Shown: one piece after another, positions 49,796 to 57,877 of the stretch | Layout: each line of letters begins with the position of its first letter | Numbering within the stretch: the stretch's first letter is position 1 | Source: Paenibacillus sp. KS-LC4 | GTDB taxonomy: Bacteria; Bacillota; Bacilli; Paenibacillales; Paenibacillaceae | NCBI RefSeq assembly: GCF_036894955.1 | Contig: NZ_CP145905.1 | Span: 751,501 to 815,500, forward strand | Reading direction: 5' to 3' | DNA: 64,000 nucleotides | Notes under the pieces: model-generated | Seen by the model: the letters and a program-made list of their open reading frames with translations, nothing else | The model's database searches: none | What the model was told of the DNA's origin: nothing | Program-made: the position numbers and the translations under genes

Positions 49796-49962
49796 ATGGA
49801 TATAGAGCAATATGCAGCGCTGTGGAGGCCGGAGTGTCATCCTGTGACGTAATTAACCTAGAGTGGAGTAAATATTTTTTATCCGATCCCTTGTCGTCAT
49901 TGTTGCAGGCGGAAGAACTCGCTCACCGAATAGCGTCAGAGAACCCCATTCGAATGCGGTAA
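49796..49962 (+). pseudogene. Decayed short gene downstream of a Fur-like box
   Basis: ATG 49796 is preceded by AGGAG at a 7-base spacing and encodes MDIEQYAALWRPECHPVT before a stop. A second frame through the same stretch stays open and gives a protein-like tail, including VINLEWSKYFLSDPLSSLLQ and then AEELAHRIASENP, to a stop at 49960. A start with a good ribosome site and promoter-type box, joined by a frame change to a protein-like tail, suggests the rest of a broken iron-regulated gene. I could not recognise the family. Confidence 0.35.
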
Positions 49963-49971
49963 TTAAATAGG

Positions 49972-50925
49972 TTAAGCCTTGCCTGAGTTAACCTGTGTAT
50001 CAATGGAGCCGCCCTGAATAATAATTTGAACGGCGGAAGCGATAATCGGTGCTATTGGTAAAATGACAAGCTTTTCTCCAAAAGCCTCATGCTCTTCCTG
50101 CGTGGCGATCGTATCGGTGACGACGATTTCGCTAATATTTGGCGAGGCCAGCAAGGTGTGAGCCCCTCCCGAAAACAGCCCATGCGTAGCGCATACATAA
50201 GCATTCTCAGCGCCATTTTGCTTAAGGGCATTAACGACATGAACAATTGTATTTCCGGTATCAATTAAATCCTCAATAATGATGGGCGTTTTGCCCGTGA
50301 CATCCCCAATAATATGCGTGATTTCCGTCTGATTGTGAGCGGGGCGGTTTTTGATCATAATCGCGAACGGGCAATCCAGCTCGCCTGCCAGCTTTTCCGC
50401 TGTTGAGGCGCGTCCCGCATCGGGAGAAACGACGACCGGATTTTTAATATTTTTGCTTTTTAAATGGTGGATAAGAAGATCGAGGGCGGTTAGATGGTCA
50501 ACTGGAATTTCGAAAAAGCCTTGGATTGGAGCGGCATGCAGATCAATCGTTACGATGCGGCTCGCGCCTACAGTCGTCAGCACCTCGGCGACCAGCTTCG
50601 CCGAAATGGGCTCGCGGGGAGCGGTTTTTCGCTCTTGGCGGGCATAGCCATAATAGGGCAAAATCAAATTGATTTTATTAGCCGAAGCTCGCTTGGCAGC
50701 ATCAATGAGCACAAGCAGCTCCACTAAATGCTCATTGACCGGATGGGACATCGCTTGAATGATGAAGACGTCACAGGTGCGGATCGACTCCTGATAGGAA
50801 ACGTGAATTTCCCCGCTTGGATGGCGGGTAATGGTCACATCGCCAAGCGGCTGCCCGAGCAAAGAACAAACCTGCTCAGCGAGCTTGCGATTGGAGGTGC
50901 CGGAAAAAAGCTTTATTTTTTGCAT
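49972..50925 (-). CDS. Ribose-phosphate pyrophosphokinase (divergent PRPP synthetase)
   Basis: The 317-residue enzyme transfers pyrophosphate from ATP to ribose 5-phosphate, making PRPP for nucleotides, His and Trp. The N-terminal KLFSGTSNRKLAEQV, the flag region YYGYARQERKTAPREPISAKLVAE, and a PRPP-loop-like DLIDTGNTIVHV are present. The signature loop reads VVSPDAGRASTAEKLA, departing from the usual SPDxGGxxRA pattern, and DLIDTGNT replaces the common DMIDTAGT. It is thus a divergent class, perhaps a paralogue of a housekeeping copy elsewhere. AGGAGG sets ATG 50925; the longer upstream frame has no ribosome site. It is a solitary gene; no pur or spoVG genes are near. Confidence 0.92.
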   Translation of the reverse strand: MQKIKLFSGTSNRKLAEQVCSLLGQPLGDVTITRHPSGEIHVSYQESIRTCDVFIIQAMSHPVNEHLVELLVLIDAAKRASANKINLILPYYGYARQERKTAPREPISAKLVAEVLTTVGASRIVTIDLHAAPIQGFFEIPVDHLTALDLLIHHLKSKNIKNPVVVSPDAGRASTAEKLAGELDCPFAIMIKNRPAHNQTEITHIIGDVTGKTPIIIEDLIDTGNTIVHVVNALKQNGAENAYVCATHGLFSGGAHTLLASPNISEIVVTDTIATQEEHEAFGEKLVILPIAPIIASAVQIIIQGGSIDTQVNSGKA

Positions 50926-51129
50926 CCTAAGCCTCCTAAAGGAAAAGCGTTTCACCCGCTTTTTTGTTGATGTGCTCTTTACTGAAATTATTCGCGGCAT
51001 TGAAGATTTATTCGATGAATGACAAATACGACTGCTGGGAGCTTGAAGCGTAATACGTATATTGAGCTCAAAACATAAATTGGATATGCTAGAGAAGATA
51101 AAGCAGAGATAGGAAAAGGAGCGGAGGAC

Positions 51130-51639
51130 ATGGGCCAATCATTGCGAGTGGAAGAGCTGACAGAACTGAATGAGCATACGTTAGAGGAGCTAGTCGGGCT
51201 TATTGTCGAGGTCGTAGAGGATGGAGCGTCGATCGGCTTTCTGCCACCCCTTAGCAGGGAGGAGGCCAAGGTCTATTGGCAGGGAGTATTGGAGCCGGGC
51301 ACATTGCTATGGGTTGCCAAGGAGGGAGAGCGAGTGGTCGGTACCGTACAGCTTCAGCTGGCGCAAAAGCAAAATGCGACCCATCGTGGCGAAATCGCCA
51401 AAATGATGGTGCAGTCCCAGCAGCGGCGCAAAGGCATTGCCAGACTGCTGATGCAGCAAGCGGAGGAGCGGGCTGTTGCGGAGGGAAGAAGCCTGCTTAT
51501 TTTGGATACGCAGGAGGGAGCGCCTTCTAATATGTTGTATCAGTCGCTCGGCTTTACTGAAGCGGGGCGTATTCCGAAATTCGCGCGTTCAGGCGATGGG
51601 AACCTACATGCCACGGTGTTGTATTATAAAGAAATATAA
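51130..51639 (+). CDS. GNAT-family N-acetyltransferase
   Basis: The 169-residue protein has a GNAT fold with motif A, IAKMMVQSQQRRKGIARLLMQQAEERA, carrying the acetyl-CoA loop QQRRKGIA (Q/RxxGxA-like). Motif B is LYQSLGFTEAGRIP. It would transfer an acetyl group from acetyl-CoA to an amine; the acceptor is unknown. AAAAGGAGCGGAGGAC before ATG 51130 is a good ribosome site. It is divergent from the PRPP synthetase gene. Confidence 0.9.
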   Translation: MGQSLRVEELTELNEHTLEELVGLIVEVVEDGASIGFLPPLSREEAKVYWQGVLEPGTLLWVAKEGERVVGTVQLQLAQKQNATHRGEIAKMMVQSQQRRKGIARLLMQQAEERAVAEGRSLLILDTQEGAPSNMLYQSLGFTEAGRIPKFARSGDGNLHATVLYYKEI

Positions 51640-51720
51640 CCTGCTCACCTATGCTGGAAAATTAGAGCTCATCGAGTGGTCGAAATAGAGCTAATACCCT
51701 CTAATAACGAAAATCGTCCA

Positions 51721-51757
51721 AAGCCCAATTAGAAGCTTACCGTTCTTAATTGGGCTT
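51721..51757. terminator. Hairpin between convergent GNAT and SDR genes
   Basis: AAGCCCAATTA and TAATTGGGCTT form a perfect 11-base stem with a 15-base loop, but no proper T tract follows on either strand. It lies between two convergent genes and may still end transcription. Confidence 0.5.
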
Positions 51758-51856
51758 AAAAAAGAATCATGTATTTCATCTGACTAAATATCAACTATAT
51801 AAAGCTATTACAACACGACTTTTCACTGCTCTTTGCCGTTGCCGTTAAAGTTATTG

Positions 51857-52714
51857 TTACTGGGGCTTCGCAAACTCCCGCTCATAAATCGAGCTGACGA
51901 GGCTTAGCACTTTAGCGCTTTGATCTGTGAATTTCAGCTCGGCAGCTTTGCCATTGACGAGATAGGAGCCGGGCGCTGCAAGCTTATCCTTGCCGAGTGC
52001 TGCTTCATAAAGCAGGGCGGCCCCTCTGCTCGGATGCGGGAAAAATAGCTTCATGATTGGCTTTATATAAAAAGGCAGGCCGGACTTATTCCCTTTTCTA
52101 ATCGTGTTATTGCCGCCTGGGTCAACGCTGATGATGCGAAGCCCTTCAGCTGCCAGCTCCGGTGCCAGCTCCTTTGTCCACAAGGAGAGAGCGAGCTTGG
52201 AGGTAGAGTAAGGACCGAACAGCTTCTTAAATTCTGTTGGACGCTCCAGCGTTTGCGAGTCGAAGCTCCTCAAGGTTTTGAAAGAGTTGGTCGATGTATT
52301 AACGATTGTCTTATAGCTGCCTTTTTTGAGCAGCTCCTTCAGCTCCATAAAGACGGCATAAGGCGCGACCGTCTGCAAATCAAAATGCTGCTCCCGCCCT
52401 TGCTTGGTCATGGTTAACTCAGAAAAGCTTCCTCCAGCATTATTAAAAAGCACATCAAGCTTGCTTTCTGCTTCTTTCATTCGCTTCAGTGCCTGCTTCA
52501 AGCTTGCAAAATCAGCTAAATCGGCTTTATAAACGCGGAGCTGGCCCTTATGCAGAGCAGCTTGCACCTCCTCGTCCTCCTCGGCAAAATCGGAACGAAT
52601 AAGCGCGGCGACATGCCAGCCTTCCCTAAGCAGCCTGCGAGTCAATTCAAGTCCAATTCCATTGTTAGCGCCTGTAATGAGCGCGGTTGGTACTTCTATT
52701 GGATTGTTCCTCAT
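51857..52714 (-). CDS. Short-chain dehydrogenase/reductase (retinol-dehydrogenase-like)
   Basis: The 285-residue enzyme begins MRNNPIEVPTALITGANNGIGLELTRRLL with the cofactor loop TGANNGIG, followed by an Arg-rich second strand (LIRSDFAEED) favouring NADPH. NNAG reads LFNNAGGSF. The Tyr and Lys are in GPYSTSKLALSLWTKEL (Y-S-T-S-K). The layout resembles the eukaryotic retinol dehydrogenase group. The start at 52714 follows GAGGAGGATACGGG; a longer frame has no such signal. Substrate and partner are unknown. Confidence 0.9.
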   Translation of the reverse strand: MRNNPIEVPTALITGANNGIGLELTRRLLREGWHVAALIRSDFAEEDEEVQAALHKGQLRVYKADLADFASLKQALKRMKEAESKLDVLFNNAGGSFSELTMTKQGREQHFDLQTVAPYAVFMELKELLKKGSYKTIVNTSTNSFKTLRSFDSQTLERPTEFKKLFGPYSTSKLALSLWTKELAPELAAEGLRIISVDPGGNNTIRKGNKSGLPFYIKPIMKLFFPHPSRGAALLYEAALGKDKLAAPGSYLVNGKAAELKFTDQSAKVLSLVSSIYEREFAKPQ

Positions 52715-52937
52715 CCCGTATCCTCCTCTATAGGTTTGAACCATCTCAAGCTAGCCATTGCTGCTGCTCTTATTAGCATTAGCGTACAACTTGGAGTCAG
52801 CTCCAAGTCAAGCGTTTCGGCAAAACTTTTTGAAACCCAGTGCTTGCAAGTTTTTTAAAAAATGTAGAAGCCAGTCGAATGCTGAAACATGTTACAATCT
52901 TTTCATAAGAAAAATAAGCTTTCAAACGGAGGCCAGC

Positions 52938-53306
52938 ATGCAGCCATTTACGAAAAGAGTCGTTGAAATTATCAAACGCATTCCCTCAGGTGCTGTTATG
53001 AGCTATGGGCAAATTGCCGAGCTTGCGGGAAGCCGCAGAGGGGCGCGTCAGGTTGTGCGGATTTTGCATACCCAAAGTCATATTCATCAATTGCCATGGC
53101 ATCGGGTTGTCAATGCGCAGGGCGAAATCGCCATTCCGAGTGAAGAGGGAAATATGGAGCAGCGATCTCGCTTGGAGGAAGAGGGCGTCGAGGTCAGTGT
53201 GCAGGGTAAGCTGAATCTGGCAAAATATCGTTTTAATCCGGCGCCAGCGGACATAATGGGAACGTGGGATAACCTAGACCCGGACGATGTCGACCAGATG
53301 GTTTAA
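52938..53306 (+). CDS. Alkyltransferase-like protein (ATL)
   Basis: The 122-residue protein matches the DNA-binding domain of O6-alkylguanine-DNA alkyltransferases (IIKRIPSGAVMSYGQIAELAGSRRGARQVVRIL) but has Trp54 in QLPWHRVVNA where the active-site Cys of the PCHRV motif should be. That substitution defines ATLs, which bind alkylated bases without removing the alkyl group and hand them to nucleotide excision repair. The Tyr (about 23) and Arg finger (about 37) are kept. The start at 52938 follows GGAGG; an upstream frame is not supported. It lies 36 bases before the lipoprotein gene of the polysaccharide operon, but is probably unrelated. Confidence 0.93.
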   Translation: MQPFTKRVVEIIKRIPSGAVMSYGQIAELAGSRRGARQVVRILHTQSHIHQLPWHRVVNAQGEIAIPSEEGNMEQRSRLEEEGVEVSVQGKLNLAKYRFNPAPADIMGTWDNLDPDDVDQMV

Positions 53307-53341
53307 AAAAATGGCCGGATTCAGAGAAACGAGGCAGATGG

Positions 53342-54523
53342 ATGCGTAAAATACAAGCAAGCAGTTCGGGAAAACAAGTGATCCTAACCGCGATAACGTT
53401 CGTGTTATTGTTAACGGCATGTGGACGCTCGGAGCAGCCAGCGTCATCTGCATGGCCTGCTTCCTCGCCATCGCCGCAGGATTCGTCTACGGCAGCATTG
53501 CTGCCAGAGCAGCATTATGGGGACAAGCTGCAAATGCAGGATAAGCGGCAGAAGCTGTATCATTTTATAACGAACGAGCTGTCCGGGACGGCTGGCTATT
53601 ATACGAATTTGCAGGATACGGAGCAAAATGCCGAGCTGACGACGGGGCATGAAATGCTCAGCGAGTCGGCGGGACTGATGATGCGCTATAAGGCGCTCAC
53701 GCAGCAAAGGTCTGCTTTTGAGGAAGAGTGGGCCCGCGCCAAGCAAACCTTTAATATGGAGACGGTGTTCAGCTATCGCTTCAGCCCTAAGCTGCAGAAG
53801 CGTTATACGCTAAACGCGGCGGTTGACGATTTGCGTATCATTCGGGCGCTGTATGAGGCTGGAGACGTTTTTCAAAAGGAAGGCTATAAGCAGGAGGCCG
53901 ACAGCTTTGGCATGCGTTTTTACGAGCATAATGTGAAAAATGGCTATTTGTATGATTTTTATGATGAAACGTACAAAATAACGAATGATTTTATTACGCT
54001 TTGCTATATTGATTTGAAAACGCTAAGCTTGCTGCCTATCGAGGCGAGGGAGCGGCAAACGCTGCTCGCGAATATGGAGAAAATCATTAAGGACGGTTAT
54101 TTAACCGATGAATTTCCTTTTTATGAGACCCGCTATGACTATGGCAAGGGCACATACAGCTCGGATCATATCAATATAGTGGAAGCTTTGCTGACGGTGC
54201 TTACTTTAGCTGAAATGGGTGAAGAAAAGGCGGAGAGCATCCGATACATAAAAGAAAGGGTGAAGGCGGGTACGCTTTACGGGCAGTACACGAGGGAAGG
54301 CGAAGCCACGACCGATACGCGCTCGACAGCTATTTACGCTATTACAGCGATGATCGGCTCGGTAATTGGCGACCAGAGCCTTTATGCCGACAGTATGGGC
54401 AAAATGAATGAATTCCAAATTGAGGAGGTCGGGAGCCCGCTGCTTGGCGGCTTTGGCGACACGGCTTCTCAGCAGGCCTACTCCTTCGACAACCTAATGG
54501 CTTTGCTTGCTTATACGTACTAA
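53342..54523 (+). CDS. ydaJ: YdaJ-like lipoprotein, GH8-like glycosidase of an exopolysaccharide operon
   Basis: The 393-residue protein has a lipoprotein signal (LLLTACGRS, Cys about 28), a Ser/Pro linker and a largely helical (alpha/alpha)6-barrel-like domain (about 60-393). Features include GTAGYYTNLQDTEQNAELTTGHEMLSESAG, DDLRIIRALYEAG and GGFGDTASQQAYSFDNLMALLAY. This resembles GH8-type enzymes like BcsZ and B. subtilis YdaJ, known or proposed to trim the polymer during export. Acid residues such as Glu in GHEMLSESAG and Asp in VDDLR are candidates for catalysis. The gene is the first in the block 53342-62089. Confidence 0.82.
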   Translation: MRKIQASSSGKQVILTAITFVLLLTACGRSEQPASSAWPASSPSPQDSSTAALLPEQHYGDKLQMQDKRQKLYHFITNELSGTAGYYTNLQDTEQNAELTTGHEMLSESAGLMMRYKALTQQRSAFEEEWARAKQTFNMETVFSYRFSPKLQKRYTLNAAVDDLRIIRALYEAGDVFQKEGYKQEADSFGMRFYEHNVKNGYLYDFYDETYKITNDFITLCYIDLKTLSLLPIEARERQTLLANMEKIIKDGYLTDEFPFYETRYDYGKGTYSSDHINIVEALLTVLTLAEMGEEKAESIRYIKERVKAGTLYGQYTREGEATTDTRSTAIYAITAMIGSVIGDQSLYADSMGKMNEFQIEEVGSPLLGGFGDTASQQAYSFDNLMALLAYTY

Positions 54524-54728
54524 AAGCATAGTGAAAAAGGATCATCACTGCGTGAAAGGTTTGGCTTACGATCGCTGTTGCCATTGAATTTCTTGAATTA
54601 AAACTGATTTAGCTGTAGAAATCCAATGCCAAATGCGAACGCTACCGCTTCTCCAGCTCAAACCTTCACTCCGTTTGCCTTTTTCAACATGCTTTTAAAA
54701 AAGATATTTAGAAAGAAGGCGCCCAAAC

Positions 54729-56255
54729 ATGTTATTAGACAGGCCCAAGCAATACGCTCGGCATGCCTACGTCTTATTGAACAAATACCTATCGCCAGCA
54801 AGCTTTGCGGCTTTGGCAGTGCTCATCATTACGGTCATCGCCTTGTTCACGCCCCCGTATATTGGGATGGCAGACAACGGGGACTTTTTTCGTGTTTTGT
54901 ACAGCAACGGCTTATACTTTAACGCTACTGATTATGATAGCCAATATCTCGGCTATTTTGTAAAGAAATTTGGCATTTTGCAATATTATAATGAAAATGG
55001 AACGACCTTTTCGTCCTCGCAATCCTGGTTTATTCAATTGTCGGTAGCGCTGAATACACTGCTGGGCAGCAGCCAGGTATTCGATGTGCGTTATCAGGCG
55101 GCGATACTGACGCTTCTTTACGTCATTGCGATTTATTTGCTCGTGGAGAGCCTGACTTGGAAAATAGACCGTAAATACGGCTATATTATCGCGCTGCTGG
55201 CGATTTTTATGTTTGGAGACACTGGTTATACGGCGTTTTTCAACTCCTTTTTCAGCGAAGGCATCGTGCTTATTATGATGATGCTCGTCTTTGCCTCAGG
55301 GCTGCTGATGTACCGCCGCAGATATAATGACTACGCTATGCTCGCGGTGTTTACGATAAGCGGCTTTCTGCTGACGACGAGCAAGCAGCAAAATGCGCCC
55401 GTTGGTGTCATTATTGGCGTCATTGGCCTGTTCTATTTGTTCATTCGCGTGAAGAGGACGTTCCGCATAGTCATGCTGACATCGCTCACCTTGATTATGC
55501 TTGCAGGGATCGCCACATATGTGTTCATTCCTAAGGAGTTCGTCAACATCAACAAATACCATGCGATGACGCGCGGGGTGCTGATGGGCTCGGACGACCC
55601 GGAAGGTGCCTTAGAGGCGCTCGGCATGGACAAGCAATACGCGATTTTGAAGGACAGTATATATTATGAGTCATTTACAACCGTCGATGTGGATTCGCCC
55701 ATTTTGGAGAAAAATTTCTATAGCCAGTACGGCTTTGGGGCGATTGTCGGCTATTACATCAGCCATCCGAATCAAGCTGGCAGCATGCTGAATTTAGCGG
55801 CGAAAAATGCGTTCTCCATCCGCCCTGCGGCGATGGGCAACTATGAAAAATCCGCTGGCAAGCCGTTTGGCCAGCAGACGATCTTTTTCTCCGGCTACAG
55901 CCTGCTTAAAGAGGCGCTTGCGCCCAAAACCTTTGGCTTCATCGTCATCTGGATGCTTGTCGTCATTGGCGTATATATGCCGGCTTTCGTAGAGGCGATC
56001 AAGGCGCGAAACTTTAGGCGGGCTTCGCGCCTGCCGCTCATTATTATGATGATGCTGGCTGGCTTGTCAGGCATATTCGTCTCGATAATCGGGGCAGGGG
56101 ATGCCGATTTGGCCAAGCATGAATTTCTGTTCACTGCGGCATTTGATCTCATTACATTTCTTGTCATTGCTGATGGCGTGCGCCGAAGATTGTGGCATAG
56201 CGAGCAGGTGCAGGATTCGCTGAGTGAAATACATGTAGAGAGGCTGGGAAGGTGA
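54729..56255 (+). CDS. Polytopic membrane protein, probable GT-C-type glycan transferase
   Basis: The 508-residue protein has about ten predicted membrane helices, including FAALAVLIITVIALFT, AAILTLLYVIAIYLLVES and LIIMMMLAGLSGIFVSIIGAG. An extracellular loop after the first helix, PPYIGMADNGDFFRVLYSNGLYF, is acidic as in GT-C transferases that use lipid-linked sugars. It resembles proteins annotated as WsfD-type glycan transferases in Paenibacillus (recalled, uncertain). It is an extra member compared with ydaJKLMN. It lies 205 bases after the ydaJ-like gene and 4 bases before the next gene. AAGAAGG precedes the ATG. Confidence 0.75.
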   Translation: MLLDRPKQYARHAYVLLNKYLSPASFAALAVLIITVIALFTPPYIGMADNGDFFRVLYSNGLYFNATDYDSQYLGYFVKKFGILQYYNENGTTFSSSQSWFIQLSVALNTLLGSSQVFDVRYQAAILTLLYVIAIYLLVESLTWKIDRKYGYIIALLAIFMFGDTGYTAFFNSFFSEGIVLIMMMLVFASGLLMYRRRYNDYAMLAVFTISGFLLTTSKQQNAPVGVIIGVIGLFYLFIRVKRTFRIVMLTSLTLIMLAGIATYVFIPKEFVNINKYHAMTRGVLMGSDDPEGALEALGMDKQYAILKDSIYYESFTTVDVDSPILEKNFYSQYGFGAIVGYYISHPNQAGSMLNLAAKNAFSIRPAAMGNYEKSAGKPFGQQTIFFSGYSLLKEALAPKTFGFIVIWMLVVIGVYMPAFVEAIKARNFRRASRLPLIIMMMLAGLSGIFVSIIGAGDADLAKHEFLFTAAFDLITFLVIADGVRRRLWHSEQVQDSLSEIHVERLGR

Positions 56256-56259
56256 GAAG

Positions 56260-57867
56260 GTGAAAAAAAGCAAATGTAGACAACCATTACCGAAGACGCT
56301 ATTGAACCTGCTGCTGTTGCTCTGTTTGCTTTATTGCTCATCCCCTGCTTCTCTCGCTGCTGCGGCAGAAAGAGAGGCGGAGCCAATCCGCGTGCTGCTG
56401 CTTTATGACAGCTTGGCTCTTGGCACGCCAAAGGCAGGCAATGTAGAAGCGCTGCAGCAGCAGCTGGCTGCATTCGGAGCGGAGGTTACTCTTCTCTCTG
56501 TTGATGGTTACTTCAGCGGCATGCTGGAGCCGTACAGCAAGGTGATTCTAGTACGCAATGCGGCTGATATGGAGCTGAAGAATGAAGCTTTTGTCCATGA
56601 TCGAGCAGCCTATCGCGGCGACTATTTTCACATTGGTGAACAATTGCCTGCTGAATGGCAGGAAGCGCTGCATATTGGCACTGAACGAACGCTGAGCGAG
56701 GAGACGATGCGGCTTGCGATTGGCCCATTCTCGGATGAGACGGTGCGCGTGCAGAGCTACCCGTATATCGTGATGCAGCAGGCGACGGCTGGGCAACAAC
56801 AGGCTGAGGCATACGGCAGCTTTGCGATCGTGCAAGGTGACGGGGCGGCCGTAAGCTCTCCATATGCAGTGAGGAATGCGCATGCTGCGTATGTGCCTTA
56901 TTTTCAGAAGGGGAATTTGAGTGAGCTGGCGATGTCGTATGTGCTGAAGGATTGGCTTGGACTTGATGAGCCGGGGCAAACCTACTTGCTCTTTAAGGAA
57001 ATTTACCCGTTCTCAGATTTAACGCTTTTGGCCCGAATGGCCGATACCTTATATGAGGCAGGCATTCCTTTTGTGGTCAGCGTCCAGCCGGTTTTCAGCA
57101 ATTTTGAATTTCCGGCAATGCAGCGCTACCTGGAGACGCTAAAATATGTCCAGTCGCGCAATGGTGCCATCCTCGTTAATGCGCCGGTTGTAGCCTCGAC
57201 CATCGGCCAAAATGACCAGACACTCCAAACGAAGATGACCTCGTTCATTGACGTATTAGCCGCTTACGGCATTGCCCCGCTTGGCATGGGGGCTGAAATG
57301 TATTGGGCCTACGACAAGGAATATGCTGCTGATGGCATGGACTTTTTTAATTCGGCGGTGCTGCTTCCGAATAAGAAGCTGATGTATCGGTCGCAGACGA
57401 ATGTCTCCAAGGCGTTCGCCTCGTCGCTTTACAGCATAAGCCCAAGCTACTTGGCAGGCTTTGAGCATCACGGCAAGGCTTGGGAGCCGTTTCCAATGAA
57501 TACGGCGCTGACCTATGATTTTGCTGAAAATGAAGCCCAGCTTAACGCCGATCTCACCGCTATTATAGAGAGCTGGATGATCTTCGCAGATTACAAGCAA
57601 AGCAAGCACGAGGTGCGGACGGAGACGAATGTCATTCTCTCAGAGGGCGGCCAAATGACGATTAACGGTCAAGCCGTTGCCTTGAATAATGCGTTGAAGC
57701 AGGTTAGCTCCGAGTATGAATATGCGGATAAGGGAACGGTAAGCTTTACCACCTTGTTTAATGTGCAAAATAAAATTTTCATCGTCATTATTATTGTGTC
57801 GCTTTTCATATTCGGCTTCCTCTTTATGATTGGATACCGATTGTACAGACGCAAATATTACAAATAA
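56260..57867 (+). CDS. ydaL: YdaL-like DUF2334-type membrane protein
   Basis: The 535-residue protein has a signal peptide (about 1-30), a large extracytoplasmic part and one C-terminal helix (IFIVIIIVSLFIFGFLFMIGYRLY, about 502-528) with a basic tail. The segment ARMADTLYEAGIPFVVSVQPVFSNFEF (about 263) and the following barrel-like region match DUF2334, which is related to polysaccharide deacetylases. It may remove acyl groups from the nascent polymer or act in assembly; no clear metal triad is visible to me. The GTG start follows GAAGGTGAGAAG. It lies 10 bases before the glycosyltransferase gene. Confidence 0.82.
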   Translation: MKKSKCRQPLPKTLLNLLLLLCLLYCSSPASLAAAAEREAEPIRVLLLYDSLALGTPKAGNVEALQQQLAAFGAEVTLLSVDGYFSGMLEPYSKVILVRNAADMELKNEAFVHDRAAYRGDYFHIGEQLPAEWQEALHIGTERTLSEETMRLAIGPFSDETVRVQSYPYIVMQQATAGQQQAEAYGSFAIVQGDGAAVSSPYAVRNAHAAYVPYFQKGNLSELAMSYVLKDWLGLDEPGQTYLLFKEIYPFSDLTLLARMADTLYEAGIPFVVSVQPVFSNFEFPAMQRYLETLKYVQSRNGAILVNAPVVASTIGQNDQTLQTKMTSFIDVLAAYGIAPLGMGAEMYWAYDKEYAADGMDFFNSAVLLPNKKLMYRSQTNVSKAFASSLYSISPSYLAGFEHHGKAWEPFPMNTALTYDFAENEAQLNADLTAIIESWMIFADYKQSKHEVRTETNVILSEGGQMTINGQAVALNNALKQVSSEYEYADKGTVSFTTLFNVQNKIFIVIIIVSLFIFGFLFMIGYRLYRRKYYK

Positions 57868-57877
57868 GGAGACAGCT

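Noticed and set aside
50926..51138. N-terminal extension of the PRPP synthetase
   Set aside because: The frame stays open upstream of 50925, but AGGAGG lies right before that ATG and the enzyme has its normal length from there.
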